From positions 1 through 64,000 of the forward strand of contig NZ_MZGV01000007.1 of the NCBI RefSeq assembly GCF_002029235.1: DNA of 64,000 bases, read 5' to 3'. This DNA comes from Clostridium oryzae. GTDB lineage: Bacteria; Bacillota; Clostridia; Clostridiales; Clostridiaceae. Position numbers and translations under genes: made by a program. The notes beneath the pieces are model-generated. The model was given only the letters and a program-made list of their open reading frames with translations. It did no database searches and was not told the DNA's origin. Positions 44,496 to 53,820 of the stretch are shown in pieces (the first letter of the stretch is position 1; each line of letters starts with the position of its first letter).

Positions 44496-44520
44496 AAGCG
44501 CCCGAGAGGGTGCTTTTTTT
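44496..44520 (+). terminator. Terminator of rplU-prp-rpmA
   Basis: AAGCGCCC and GGGTGCTT flank a GAGA loop and are followed by seven T, five bases after the rpmA stop. Confidence 0.9.
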
Positions 44521-44572
44521 ACTCTTTAGAAAGTTTAAAACTTGTATCAACTGCAGATAATATTTAAATGAG
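44521..44572 (+). repeat. Terminator-trailing module (R), copy e
   Basis: ACTCTTTAGAAAGTTTAAAACTTGTATCAACTGCAGATAATATTTAA begins at the last T of the rpmA terminator. Its CTGCAGATAAT form matches the degenerate copy at about 7104-7150. Confidence 0.65.
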
Positions 44573-44618
44573 ATTATGGTATTTTTTAAATAATTATAAA
44601 TTGAAGAAGGTGAGAAAT

Positions 44619-45890
44619 ATGTTTATAGATACCGCTAAGATATTTGTTAAGTCAGGTGATGGTGGAAATGGATCTGTTTCTTTTCGTAGAGAAAAATATG
44701 TTCCACTAGGTGGTCCAGATGGCGGTGACGGTGGAAGAGGAGGCGATGTAATCCTCAAAGCAGACAGCGGCATGACTACTCTTTTAGATTTTACATATAG
44801 AAGAAAATATGTAGCTGAAAGAGGAGTTGACGGATCAGGTTCAAAATGTTATGGAAAAGATGGGTCTACATTATATATAAAAGTGCCTACAGGGACTATA
44901 ATAAGAGACGCAGACAGCGATAAAATAATGGCAGATTTATCTCATGGAGGAGATGAATATGTTGTTGCAAGAGGTGGAAAAGGCGGAAAAGGTAATGCTA
45001 AATTCACTACTCCAACAAGGCAGGCACCTAATTTTGCAGAACCAGGTATGCCGGGGGAAGAGCGATTCATAAGGCTTGAACTAAAACTTTTAGCAGATGT
45101 TGGACTGATAGGATTTCCTAATGTAGGTAAATCTACGCTGCTTTCTATGGTCTCTAAAGCAAGACCTAAAATAGCTAATTACCACTTCACTACTCTTAAG
45201 CCTAATTTAGGAGTTGTCAGTGTAGCTGATGGTAGTTTCGTTATGGCAGATATACCAGGAATAATTGAAGGTGCTGCTGAAGGAGTAGGGTTAGGACTTG
45301 ACTTCTTAAGACATATTGAAAGAACGAGATTGCTGGTTCATGTAGTTGATATATCTGGAGTTGAGGGAAGAGATCCAATAGAAGACTTCATAAAGATAAA
45401 TGACGAATTGAAAAAATACAGTGTAAAACTTTGGGATAGACCGCAAATCGTAGTAGCTAATAAAGCAGATATGCTTTATGATGAGACGGTATTTGAAAAT
45501 TTTAAAAACAAAGTAAATGAAATGGGCTACGATAAGGTCTATAAGATATCAGCGGCTAATCATCAGGGTGTAGATGAGTTAATAAAAAAGGCCTATGAGA
45601 TGCTGTCCACTATACCTATATCTGAGCTTGAAATTACTGATGAAGAAAAGTTTGTTCCAGAAGAAAAAAGATTTACTTATACAATCAGGCAGGAAGGCTC
45701 TACTTTCATAGTGGAGGGAAGTTTTGTGGATAGACTGCTCGGAGCTGTTAATATAAATGAGCCTGATTCGCTTAAATACTTCCATAAAGTTCTTAGGAAT
45801 AAGGGTATTATTAATGAACTTATGGAAATGGGCATCAAACAGGGTGATACTGTAAGACTAAACGATTTTGAATTTGAATTTATATTGTAG
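44619..45890 (+). CDS. obgE: GTPase Obg (CgtA)
   Basis: A 423-residue ribosome-assembly GTPase. The glycine-rich Obg fold (1-157, [27 protein letters not shown] with further Gly runs) precedes the G domain with [11 protein letters not shown] (G1), TTLKPNLG (G2), [12 protein letters not shown] (G3) and NKAD (G4). The C-terminal OCT domain is typical of Firmicutes. ATG 44619 follows GAAGGTGAG; the frame opens earlier without a site. It is linked to rpmA and yhbY as usual. Confidence 0.97.
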   Translation: MFIDTAKIFVKSGDGGNGSVSFRREKYVPLGGPDGGDGGRGGDVILKADSGMTTLLDFTYRRKYVAERGVDGSGSKCYGKDGSTLYIKVPTGTIIRDADSDKIMADLSHGGDEYVVARGGKGGKGNAKFTTPTRQAPNFAEPGMPGEERFIRLELKLLADVGLIGFPNVGKSTLLSMVSKARPKIANYHFTTLKPNLGVVSVADGSFVMADIPGIIEGAAEGVGLGLDFLRHIERTRLLVHVVDISGVEGRDPIEDFIKINDELKKYSVKLWDRPQIVVANKADMLYDETVFENFKNKVNEMGYDKVYKISAANHQGVDELIKKAYEMLSTIPISELEITDEEKFVPEEKRFTYTIRQEGSTFIVEGSFVDRLLGAVNINEPDSLKYFHKVLRNKGIINELMEMGIKQGDTVRLNDFEFEFIL

Positions 45891-45920
45891 AAATACATGT
45901 ATTCCAGGAGGAATTTTTTA

Positions 45921-46217
45921 ATGATAAACAGTAAACAGAGAAGCTATTTAAGAAGCTTGGCTAACACCATCCAACCGATTTTTCAGTTGGGTAAGAATGG
46001 ATTTGACGATAATTTTTATAGACAACTGGATGATGCATTAGAAGCGAGAGAGCTCATAAAAATAACTTTACTGCCTGCTAGTGGATACAGTTCAAGAGAA
46101 GCTAGTGATGAAATATGCGAAAGACTTGGCTGTGAAGGCGTTCAGGCTATAGGTAATAAGTTAGTTATATATAGAAAATCTACAAAGAAGCCTAAGATTG
46201 AATTGCCAGAGAGATAA
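45921..46217 (+). CDS. yhbY: YhbY family RNA-binding (CRM-domain) protein
   Basis: A 98-residue CRM-domain protein associated with the large-subunit precursor. The RNA-binding GxxG-type loop appears as QLGKNGFDDNF, followed by DALEARELIKITLL and GVQAIGNKLVIYR. ATG 45921 follows AGGAGG. It lies 30 bases after obg, consistent with one operon for ribosome maturation. Confidence 0.93.
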   Translation: MINSKQRSYLRSLANTIQPIFQLGKNGFDDNFYRQLDDALEARELIKITLLPASGYSSREASDEICERLGCEGVQAIGNKLVIYRKSTKKPKIELPER

Positions 46218-46230
46218 ACTTTATATAATT

Positions 46231-46331
46231 AACAATTAAGAATGGAGAATTAAGAATGGATAACCCGAAAGACTTTCTAGAGTTTCAGAAAGTTGACTTT
46301 AATTCTTCATTTCTCATTCTTCATTCTCAAT
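46231..46331. repeat. Purine/pyrimidine inverted repeat
   Basis: Left arm AATTAAGAATGGAGAATTAAG and right arm ending AATTCTTCATTTCTCATTC can pair. The centre contains GAAAGACTTTC and GTTTCAGAAAGTTGA, giving smaller hairpins. This type resembles the element at 7036-7275. It fills the gap between yhbY and nadD and extends to just before the nadD ribosome binding site. Confidence 0.6.
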
Positions 46332-46352
46332 GTTAGAAAGTGGGTGGGGATT

Positions 46353-46961
46353 ATGCATAAAATTGGTGTTTTTGGTGGAACTTTTGATCCTATTCATATT
46401 GGACATCTTTACATAGCAAATGAGGCATTTTATACTTTGAAGCTTGATAAAATAATATTCATGCCATCAGGAAACCCTCCTCATAAAATAAATAACAGTA
46501 TAACAGATGCAAAAATAAGGTACAATATGGTTAAGTCTGCTATAAAGGACAGAAAAGAATTTGTAATAAGTGATTATGAAGTAAGAAAAGAGAGTTATAG
46601 CTATACATATGAGACGTTAGAATATCTAAAAGGTAAAGAAGGAAAGGACGCAATTTTATATTTTATAACTGGATGCGATTGCTTGTTTGATCTAGACAAG
46701 TGGAAAAGACCAGATAAGATACTTGAAAATTGCAAATTTGTTGTTTTTAATAGGCCTGGATATAATCTGAAAGATATTGAATCTCAAAAGGCTAAATATG
46801 AAAAGCAATACAATGCAGAGATAATCTTTCTTGATATTCTTAAATTGGATATATCTTCCACATATATAAGGAATAATATTATGGATGGGAAAAATGTATC
46901 CTTTTTTTTGACAGAGGGTGTTAAGGACATAATAAAAAAAGAAAAATTGTATCAGGGGTGA
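46353..46961 (+). CDS. nadD: Nicotinate-nucleotide adenylyltransferase
   Basis: A 202-residue enzyme that adenylates nicotinate mononucleotide in NAD synthesis. GVFGGTFDPIHIGHL carries the HxGH nucleotidyltransferase motif, and ISSTYIRNNI near the C-terminus is the second ATP-binding motif. ATG 46353 follows GGTGGGG; the open frame continues upstream through the repeat. It is 10 bases before yqeK. Confidence 0.96.
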   Translation: MHKIGVFGGTFDPIHIGHLYIANEAFYTLKLDKIIFMPSGNPPHKINNSITDAKIRYNMVKSAIKDRKEFVISDYEVRKESYSYTYETLEYLKGKEGKDAILYFITGCDCLFDLDKWKRPDKILENCKFVVFNRPGYNLKDIESQKAKYEKQYNAEIIFLDILKLDISSTYIRNNIMDGKNVSFFLTEGVKDIIKKEKLYQG

Positions 46962-46971
46962 AGTTAGCAGA

Positions 46972-47538
46972 ATGTGGAGTGAAGATGAAATAATAGCATT
47001 TTTAAAAACTAATCTTACTGAAAAAAGATTCAAACATGTTATAGGAGTTAGAAATACAGCTGTTAAATTGGCTCAGGTGCATGGAGAAGATGAAAAGAAA
47101 GCAGCATATGCAGCATTAATACATGATTGTGCAAAAAATATGGATAAGGACAAACTTAAAAAGATAATAGAAGATGCAGGAATGGTACTTGATGAAGTTG
47201 AGTGCTATGCTCCTCAGCTCCTTCACAGCAAAGCTGGTGCTGTTATTGCAAAAGATAAGATGGGAATTTCAGATAAGGATATATTAAACTCCGTAATATA
47301 TCATACGACTGGCAGAGCTAATATGTCGCGACTTGAAAAAATAATATATTTAGCAGATTATATAGAACCTTCCAGGGATTTTCTTGGTGTAGATAAAGTA
47401 AGGAGCAGTGCATTCGTTGACTTAGATGGAACGCTTCTTCTTTCTATTGATAATAGTATAAAATACATATTAGATAAAGGACAATTACTACATATTGATA
47501 CAATTAGAGCTAGAAATTGGCTCATATTAAATAAATAG
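46972..47538 (+). CDS. yqeK: YqeK family HD-domain hydrolase (diadenosine tetraphosphatase)
   Basis: A 188-residue HD-superfamily phosphohydrolase. Metal-binding residues are visible as KRFKHVIGV (His), ALIHDCAKN (HD) and LLHSKAGA, with YHTTGR and YLADYIEP further on. Characterised YqeK proteins hydrolyse Ap4A symmetrically to ADP. The gene follows nadD, its usual neighbour. The RsfS gene that often follows yqeK is not seen here; ridA comes next. Confidence 0.92.
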   Translation: MWSEDEIIAFLKTNLTEKRFKHVIGVRNTAVKLAQVHGEDEKKAAYAALIHDCAKNMDKDKLKKIIEDAGMVLDEVECYAPQLLHSKAGAVIAKDKMGISDKDILNSVIYHTTGRANMSRLEKIIYLADYIEPSRDFLGVDKVRSSAFVDLDGTLLLSIDNSIKYILDKGQLLHIDTIRARNWLILNK

Positions 47539-47553
47539 TGGAGGAGAAAGTAT

Positions 47554-47934
47554 ATGAAGGAAATAATTAAAACTGAAAAGGCACCAGCAGCTATTGGCCC
47601 ATATTCGCAGGGAATTAAAATTGGAGATCTAGTATTTACATCAGGGCAGCTTCCAGTAGATATGCTAAGCGGAGAATTAGTTGTTGATGATATAAGAAGA
47701 GCAACAAGAGCATCTCTGGACAATGTAAAGGCTATTTTAGAGCAGGGCGGAAGCAGTCTTGAAAATGTAATTAAAGTAGTTATGTTTCTGAAGAATATGG
47801 ATGATTTTGCTAGTGTAAATGAGGAATATGCAAAATATTTTCCTACTGATGCTCCAGCACGTTCTTGCGTACAAGTAGCAAAACTTCCCAAGGATGCTCC
47901 TATAGAGATAGAAGCAATTGGTGCTGTAAAGTAA
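47554..47934 (+). CDS. ridA: RidA family enamine/imine deaminase
   Basis: A 126-residue YjgF/YER057c/UK114 protein that hydrolyses reactive 2-aminoacrylate-type imines released by PLP enzymes. The signature is APAAIGPYSQGIKIGDLVFTSG at the N-terminus and RSCVQVAKLPKDAPIEIEA at the C-terminus, with the substrate-binding Arg. It starts after GGAGGAG, 15 bases after yqeK. Confidence 0.95.
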   Translation: MKEIIKTEKAPAAIGPYSQGIKIGDLVFTSGQLPVDMLSGELVVDDIRRATRASLDNVKAILEQGGSSLENVIKVVMFLKNMDDFASVNEEYAKYFPTDAPARSCVQVAKLPKDAPIEIEAIGAVK

Positions 47935-47936
47935 TT

Positions 47937-48830
47937 ATGTCAATTTTAAAATATGTTATAGATGATATAAATGATAATAAAAAGTTAAGAGATTATTTAA
48001 AGAGTTCAGCTGGACTTTCTACAAGACTTTTGCGCGGTGCTGCCATGGACGGAAGGATTAAGGTCAATTCAAAAACTGCAAAGCTTAATTATGTGTTGAA
48101 ATTGAAGGATATTGTTGAAGTAGATGTTTCCAAAAAGGAAAGCCAGAATATAGTTCCTGAAAAAATGGAACTTGATATAATCTATGAGGATGAGGATATT
48201 ATTGTGGTAAATAAACCACCTTTTATGGTAGTTCATCCTACTAAGACTCATGGTGAGCATACCCTCGCCAGCGGAGTGCTGTATCATTTCAAAGAAAATG
48301 GTGAAGATTGCATCGTTAGACTTGTAAGCAGGTTGGATATGGATACCTCAGGGCTTATTGTTATAGCTAAGAATCAGTACAGCCATATGTTTTTAGCTAA
48401 AGAGATGGAGAAAAACACATTTGAAAAACAATATACAGCTGTAGTATGGGGAAATTTATCACAGGATTCAGATACAATCGATTTACCGATACTAAGACCT
48501 TCTCTTGAATCCATAAAGAGAGTTGTACGTGAAGACGGTCAGAGAAGCATAACACACTATCAGGTCATGGAACATTTAGCTAAAGGAGATATTGTACGCT
48601 TAAAGCTGGAAACGGGACGAACGCATCAGATAAGAGTGCATTTAAGCCATTTAGGACATCCAATTGTAGGAGATATACTCTACGGAAGCGAAGATGACAG
48701 AGAGCTTATAGCAAGACAGGCACTTCATGCCAGTGGACTCAAATTCATGCATCCAAGGAAAAATGAAGTTATGGAATTTCAGTCTCCTTTGCCGGAGGAT
48801 ATGAGTAAATTAATTGAAAGATTAAAATAA
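47937..48830 (+). CDS. RluA-family rRNA/tRNA pseudouridine synthase
   Basis: A 297-residue pseudouridine synthase of the RluA/RluD group. An N-terminal S4-like domain (about 12-70, KLRDYLKSSAGLSTRLL) is followed by the catalytic domain with RLDMDTSGLIVIAKN, where the Asp is the nucleophile, and LKLETGRTHQIRVHLSHLGHPIVGD. ATG 47937 lies two bases after the ridA stop; the open frame extends into ridA. The exact target uridine cannot be read. It ends at a terminator. Confidence 0.92.
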   Translation: MSILKYVIDDINDNKKLRDYLKSSAGLSTRLLRGAAMDGRIKVNSKTAKLNYVLKLKDIVEVDVSKKESQNIVPEKMELDIIYEDEDIIVVNKPPFMVVHPTKTHGEHTLASGVLYHFKENGEDCIVRLVSRLDMDTSGLIVIAKNQYSHMFLAKEMEKNTFEKQYTAVVWGNLSQDSDTIDLPILRPSLESIKRVVREDGQRSITHYQVMEHLAKGDIVRLKLETGRTHQIRVHLSHLGHPIVGDILYGSEDDRELIARQALHASGLKFMHPRKNEVMEFQSPLPEDMSKLIERLK

Positions 48831-48833
48831 TGA

Positions 48834-48870
48834 AAGAACATCACTGTAAAAGTGGTGTTCTTTTATTTTG
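48834..48870 (+). terminator. Terminator of the nadD-to-pseudouridine-synthase operon
   Basis: AAGAACATCACT and AGTGGTGTTCTT flank GTAAA and are followed by a T-rich tract. Confidence 0.88.
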
Positions 48871-48999
48871 AATATGTGGTAAAATATGGATACATAATGA
48901 TTGACTCTCTTCTTACTGGACAGTATATACTATTTATTAATGGCGTTAGCTTATGAGTTTTGCATTATTAAATAAGTATAATGAGGAGGAGTTACTTAA

Positions 49000-49986
49000 G
49001 TGGATAATGAATTGTCAAAAAAGATAAATGCTTTATATGTGGAAAATGAATACTTTAAAGATTTTAATGGGTATATTTTTATCAAGAAAGGCCTAAACGT
49101 TATTTTTGAACAAAGTTTTGGTATGGCTGATTTCACAGAAATGAAAAAGCATAACAGGGATACAATCTTTTGCATAGCATCTATAACTAAGCAGTTTACG
49201 GCTATGTGTATATTAATGCTCGATCAATGGGGAGTTATTTCAATAGATGACTGCATTGGCAAATATTTAAGTGATTTTAAAAGAGGAGCGCATATTAAAA
49301 TTAAAGATATGTTGAATATGACTTCTGGAATGCCTGAATATTGGTGTAATTCCCGGTGGAAAGAGATTGAAGGAATAACTGAAGAATACGTTTATGATTT
49401 TATTAAGACCTTAGAGGATTATAAGCCTGTGGGAGAGCAGTTTGAGTACTGTAATTCTAATTATATAGTGCTGGGAGTCTTAATAGAAAAAGTATCAGGT
49501 ATTAAATATGAAGAGTTTTTGCAAAAATATATTTTTGCACCTCTACATATGGAGAGATCAGGATGCATTCCATACAAGCCTAATCTTGAAAATATTGCAA
49601 CAGGATATAAATCTCCAAGAATTGCTCACAGGGAGAAACAGACACAGTTGTTCTCATTCTTTGCAGCAGGTAGTATTTATTCTACTGTAGTAGATTTGAG
49701 TAAATGGGACCAAGCTCTTTATACAAATAAGTTTATAAATAATAGGAGACTAGATCAGATGTTTAGCCCTATGTTGGGCGGTTATGGAATGGGATGGTAT
49801 ATAGAGAATGACAAGGTATGGCATGGAGGAGATTTACCAGGATTTAGTACAAGAATTACAAGGTTTCCGAAAAGTCAGTTGCTAATTATTATGCTTTGTA
49901 ATACCGATGGCTGTGAAGAATCTAATATGTGCCATTACGCTGAGTTGGTAGAAAGATTATTACGGGTTGGCCATAATAGAAAATAA
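49000..49986 (+). CDS. Serine hydrolase, beta-lactamase/class C PBP-like
   Basis: A 328-residue penicillin-binding-fold hydrolase. The three motifs are SITK (SxxK) near residue 65, YCN (YxN) near residue 150, and HGG near residue 272. No signal peptide is visible, so it may act in the cytoplasm as an esterase or peptidase rather than as a secreted beta-lactamase. It starts with GTG after AGGAGGAG. It is the first gene of the accessory region and 17 bases ahead of an acetyltransferase, so they may form an operon. Confidence 0.85.
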   Translation: MDNELSKKINALYVENEYFKDFNGYIFIKKGLNVIFEQSFGMADFTEMKKHNRDTIFCIASITKQFTAMCILMLDQWGVISIDDCIGKYLSDFKRGAHIKIKDMLNMTSGMPEYWCNSRWKEIEGITEEYVYDFIKTLEDYKPVGEQFEYCNSNYIVLGVLIEKVSGIKYEEFLQKYIFAPLHMERSGCIPYKPNLENIATGYKSPRIAHREKQTQLFSFFAAGSIYSTVVDLSKWDQALYTNKFINNRRLDQMFSPMLGGYGMGWYIENDKVWHGGDLPGFSTRITRFPKSQLLIIMLCNTDGCEESNMCHYAELVERLLRVGHNRK

Positions 49987-50002
49987 ATTTGGAGTATAGA
50001 TT

Positions 50003-50596
50003 ATGAAGGTTGAAATTAAAAGATTATCACTAGAATTAACAAAAGATTATATGGATTATTTTGATAATGTAGCTTTTTCCGATAATTCTGAATGGAGCGG
50101 TTGCTACTGTGTTTGGTATCATTGGAATGATGAATTAGAGAATGAGTGTAGCAAATATACTGCGGATGGTGGAGGTTGTTTTAAGCGTGAACTTGCAATA
50201 AAATATATTCAAAATGGTATTTTGCAAGGGTATCTGGCTTATGCAGATGGTTCTGTTGTGGGTTGGTGTAATGCTAATGATAGAGCTAACTATGACCGCT
50301 TGAGCAAAGAAAAGTATCCTGAAATATGGAGGAATGTTGATTGTAATGAAAGTGTAAAATCAATTGTATGCTTTACGATTGCACCACATATGCGCCGTAA
50401 AGGCATTGCAGCACAGTTGCTAGACAGAGTGTGTAGTGATGCTTGTGAAGAAGGGTACACCTATGTTGAAGCATATCCAGAAACAGGTAAGGCAAGCAAT
50501 CGCAGCTATCATGGGCCTTATGCCTTATATGAAAAGTATGGTTTTTCAGTATACAAGGATTTGGGAAATGAAGCAATTGTGAGAAAGTATTTATAA
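50003..50596 (+). CDS. GNAT family N-acetyltransferase
   Basis: A 197-residue acetyltransferase. The acetyl-CoA motif is TIAPHMRRKGIAAQLLDRV (R-R-K-G-I-A) near residue 130, and the domain closes with YALYEKYGFSVYKD. The N-terminal part is Trp- and Cys-rich (SEWSGCYCVWYHW), as in a subgroup of clostridial GNATs of unknown substrate. It follows the serine hydrolase gene by 17 bases and is followed directly by the relic of another acetyltransferase. Confidence 0.85.
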   Translation: MKVEIKRLSLELTKDYMDYFDNVAFSDNSEWSGCYCVWYHWNDELENECSKYTADGGGCFKRELAIKYIQNGILQGYLAYADGSVVGWCNANDRANYDRLSKEKYPEIWRNVDCNESVKSIVCFTIAPHMRRKGIAAQLLDRVCSDACEEGYTYVEAYPETGKASNRSYHGPYALYEKYGFSVYKDLGNEAIVRKYL

Positions 50597-50763
50597 GGCT
50601 TTGCAAAGGAACTTTTAAAGCAATGTGAAGATTGGCTAGAAGACAGGGCTGTAGTGAATTTGCAAGTGATTGCGAATTACACAATAAAGAAAGTTATGAC
50701 TTCCATTTGTAAGTTGGTTTTGAGGAAGCAAACAGGATAATTTGTTTTAAAAAGATTTTATGA
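50597..50763 (+). pseudogene. AAC(6')-like acetyltransferase C-terminal relic
   Basis: Read in frame, the stretch gives FAKELLKQCEDW, then after a one-base deletion RRQGCSEFASDCELHNKESY and DFHL, a TAA stop, and VGFEEANRIICFKKIL before a final stop. This closely follows the C-terminus of aminoglycoside 6'-N-acetyltransferase-like GNATs (ASD-E--N--S---H---GFEE-NRIICF-K). The N-terminal part is missing. A frameshift, a nonsense codon and the truncation make it non-functional. Confidence 0.7.
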
Positions 50764-51117
50764 CTAGGGTGAGAGTAATCAATTATAGTAGTTAAGATGG
50801 CAGTATGTAGATAGAATTATAGTTTATATAATGTTTTTTACTCTCTATTATTCCAGTGCTAAGAAAAGAACATAAGCTTTTCATTATATTCATATAGATC
50901 ACAAGTATGAGGTGTTTAGCAGTGTTAATATAGTTAAATTCAGTTATTTAAATGATAACATTGAAGTGATATAATAAAGTTATAGTAATATATGTGAATT
51001 AAATTCTGAATAAAGATCATAATTAAAAATAGATACAGTGCGAGGACATATTACATTGTGATTATTCAAAATGGGCGAAGCCTACACAGTCAATATATTC
51101 ACGAGGTAGAGTTCTTA
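50764..51117. other. AT-rich gap before the Rpn nuclease gene
   Basis: I see no gene or strong hairpin. A TATAAT at 50970-50975 could be a -10 box for the next gene, but no matching -35 is convincing. Confidence 0.4.
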
Positions 51118-52080
51118 ATGCAACGTATAAAGATTGTATCAGTAAATGATGGAAAGAGGATATATTACGATATGACAACAGACTATAGGGATTTAGATAA
51201 ATTTAATATAGAAGATGACTTCATTATGTCTCCAAAGGTAGATTTTGTATTTAAGCTGATATTTGGAGATGAAAAGAATAAAGATATTTTAATTGCTTTT
51301 TTAAGTGCTGTTCTAAGAGTTTCGACAGAAGAGTTTCAAGGAATAAAATTAATAAATACAGAGCTTTTAAGAGAGTTTAGAGAAGATAAAAAAGGGATAT
51401 TAGATGTTAGAGTAGAGACAAAGCATGGAAAGCAAATTGATATAGAAATACAAATATTACCTACAGCTTTTATGCCGGAAAGAACCTTGTTTTATTGGAG
51501 TAAAATGTATAATAGTCAGATAATTCCTGGGGATACTTATGATAAACTGAAAAAATGTATAACAATAAATGTTGTAGACTTTGAGTGTGTACCTGTAGAT
51601 AAAGTACATACAACTTACCATATTACAGAAGATGAAACAGGGTACAAATTGACAGATGTATTAGAGGTGCATTTTCTAGAATTGCCCAAATTAAAGAGAT
51701 TAGACAGCATAAAAGATAGTGCTGATCCTATATTAGACTGGCTACAATTTATTAATTCAGAATCTAAGGAGGGGATGATAATGCTTGCAGAAAAAAATGA
51801 AAATATTAAAACTGCTTATGAAGTATTGCAAAGAGTAAGTAAAGATAAAGAGGCAAGAATGGCTTATGAGGCAAGACAAGCAGAAATAATGGATCAATTG
51901 ACAAGAGAAAAAACTGCCAAGCAGGCAGGTATAGAAGAAGGAAGAGAAGAAGGAAGAGAAGAAGGGGTAAAGGACGTAGCGAAAAACTTAATTTTAATTG
52001 GATTGGATATGCTGACAGTAATGAAGGCAACCGGTCTTACGGAAGAAGATATTAAAAGCATAAAAGATGAATTACACTAA
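51118..52080 (+). CDS. Rpn family recombination-promoting nuclease/putative transposase
   Basis: A 320-residue protein of the PD-(D/E)XK nuclease family (TIGR01784-like). The N-terminal core has MSPKVDFVFKLIFGDEKNKD, followed by the active-site pattern GILDVRVETKHGKQIDIEIQ (D...E-x-Q type) near residue 115. The C-terminus carries a short repeat of EEGREEGREEG followed by a helical DLI-type tail (MLTVMKATGLTEEDI). Rpn proteins are DNA endonucleases linked to horizontal DNA acquisition. ATG 51118 follows GAGGTAGAG; the frame opens at 51058. A terminator follows. Confidence 0.82.
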   Translation: MQRIKIVSVNDGKRIYYDMTTDYRDLDKFNIEDDFIMSPKVDFVFKLIFGDEKNKDILIAFLSAVLRVSTEEFQGIKLINTELLREFREDKKGILDVRVETKHGKQIDIEIQILPTAFMPERTLFYWSKMYNSQIIPGDTYDKLKKCITINVVDFECVPVDKVHTTYHITEDETGYKLTDVLEVHFLELPKLKRLDSIKDSADPILDWLQFINSESKEGMIMLAEKNENIKTAYEVLQRVSKDKEARMAYEARQAEIMDQLTREKTAKQAGIEEGREEGREEGVKDVAKNLILIGLDMLTVMKATGLTEEDIKSIKDELH

Positions 52081-52087
52081 ATCTTAA

Positions 52088-52125
52088 GCTAGAGTTTAGA
52101 AAAAAATTAAACTCTAGCCTTTTTA
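52088..52125 (+). terminator. Terminator of the Rpn gene
   Basis: GCTAGAGTTTA and TAAACTCTAGC flank an A-rich loop and are followed by TTTTT. Confidence 0.88.
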
Positions 52126-52321
52126 TCTATATAATAATGATTTTTGCTTTGAGCTGTCATAAAATATCCTATTGAGGATAAAGGCCTAAGTTACTAATAC
52201 ATAACTGAAGGAAGCTTTTTGTGTAAAAACTATACAGAAGCAATTGTTATCTTTTTAAAGTAGGTAACTACCGTTAAAATATAAGTATGTATTTAACTTG
52301 ATTAATAAGAAGGTGTTATTT

Positions 52322-53404
52322 ATGGATGAAAAAACAAGACAGCAATTATTTGATAAAAATAATTCAATAATCAATATGGTAATTGAGCGAGCAAAAAGAG
52401 ATTTCCCAGAAGATATTGCTATCATTGGACTTACAGGATCTTTTAGCACAGGAGACTATCATGAAAAAAGCGACCTTGATCTGATTATTATCAACAATAA
52501 TGATCGCGGATGGGGGATAGCTTCTTGTTTCATACTAGAAGATGTTGGGTATGATATTTATTGCACACCATGGGAAACTAGGATTGAAGCAGAAGCTCAA
52601 CTAAAAAGCCCTCTGATTTCTCATTTGGTTGATTGCCAAATTCTATATTGTGCTAAGCCCGAGTATTTAGTAAGATTTAATGCTTACAAGCAAAGAGCTC
52701 TCGACGCCCTTGCTAAACCAATAGGAGAAGAATGTATTGAACGGGCTAAAAACTGTATTGACCTAGCCAAGCAGGAATATGCCAATACCATGCTTTCAGA
52801 AAATATAGGAACTGTAAGATATGCAGCAGGTGGAGTTTTGTACAACCTGATAAATGCCATAGTAAATTTAAATAACAGCTACTTCAAACGTGGTATTAAA
52901 AGGTATTTAGAGCAAATGGCTACTTTTCAATATATACCTGACGAATTCGAAAAAAGGTATATGAGGGTGATTAACGCTAAGACAATACCTGAAATACGCA
53001 CTGCTTCACATGAAATGCTAAAAAGCGTTATTAATTTGTATGATGAGATGTATGCGAATTTAGTAAAACAACCTGTACCCACTTATGATAATCTTCGAGG
53101 TACCTATGAAGAATTATGGTGCAATTATCGCAATAAGGTCATAGTAAGTGCTGAAGCAAAGGATAAATCCTATGTTTATCATGCAGCCTTGGGAGCGCAA
53201 GGCTTTCTTGACGAAATGACAAAATATCGAGGCACGAAAAAGTTTGATTTAATGCAATATTTCAATGCAGATGATCTAACATCATTTAAAGAGGACTTTC
53301 TTAGGGTCATGGATAAGTATTTAGAAGAGTATCACAAGGTTGGACGGAAAGTAGAACGATACGGTTCTATTGAGCAGCTATACAATCATTATATGAAAGA
53401 TTGA
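52322..53404 (+). CDS. Nucleotidyltransferase-domain protein
   Basis: A 360-residue protein with an N-terminal pol-beta-type nucleotidyltransferase fold. The motif GSFSTGDYHEKSDLDLIII (GSxxxGxxxxxSDxD) near residue 40 holds the metal-binding acidic pair. The larger helical C-terminus (about 130-360) is unassigned. Related proteins modify small molecules such as aminoglycosides or proteins, but the substrate cannot be inferred. ATG 52322 follows AAGGTG. Its last 160 or so codons are duplicated at 60389-60875, the final 385 bases without change. It is a single-gene unit. Confidence 0.75.
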   Translation: MDEKTRQQLFDKNNSIINMVIERAKRDFPEDIAIIGLTGSFSTGDYHEKSDLDLIIINNNDRGWGIASCFILEDVGYDIYCTPWETRIEAEAQLKSPLISHLVDCQILYCAKPEYLVRFNAYKQRALDALAKPIGEECIERAKNCIDLAKQEYANTMLSENIGTVRYAAGGVLYNLINAIVNLNNSYFKRGIKRYLEQMATFQYIPDEFEKRYMRVINAKTIPEIRTASHEMLKSVINLYDEMYANLVKQPVPTYDNLRGTYEELWCNYRNKVIVSAEAKDKSYVYHAALGAQGFLDEMTKYRGTKKFDLMQYFNADDLTSFKEDFLRVMDKYLEEYHKVGRKVERYGSIEQLYNHYMKD

Positions 53405-53500
53405 TGATTTTTATCCAGAATTAGTTGCAGTATTTGATGAAAGAGCCTAAATGCAAGTGCTTATATCATTTATACTTTATGTTTATTCAGAATAATTTTA

Positions 53501-53531
53501 GAGGCAGTTCAAATTATATGAACTGCCTCTT
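53501..53531. terminator. Hairpin, possible terminator
   Basis: GAGGCAGTTCA and TGAACTGCCTC form a perfect 11-base-pair stem. Neither side has a strong T run, so terminator function is uncertain. The rest of the 53405-53541 gap has only a short coding-like tag (finding at 53403). Confidence 0.5.
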
Positions 53532-53541
53532 GGGATTTCAG

Positions 53542-53699
53542 CTAACCAATGGAATCTTGATTTAGCTTCTTTTTTATTTTCCTTATGCTATCAATGCTCA
53601 AACCGGTTCCCTGTGCAACTAAGTCTTCACTAATTCCTAAAATGTATCATTGTCTTCAAAGTTCATTAAGTCACTTCTCTGAATATAATCTTTTTCCAT
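53542..53699 (-). pseudogene. Relic of an Rpn-type transposase C-terminus
   Basis: On the minus strand GISEDLVAQGTGLSIDSIRK and IKKKLNQDSIG reads to a stop, matching the C-terminal helical tail of Rpn/PD-(D/E)XK transposases (compare MLTVMKATGLTEEDI at 52010). The preceding segment MEKDYIQRSDLMNFEDNDTF is in a different frame and ends at a stop. The nuclease core is missing. Confidence 0.55.
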
Positions 53700-53820
53700 A
53701 GTTACAGGTTTTATTCAAAGAGCAGGTGACAGGATGGTACAGGTTTATAAAAAGGAAGTGGTATAATTATCCTTAGATTAAATTGAAATTAAAAATTATG
53801 ATTTTGGATGGAGTGATACT

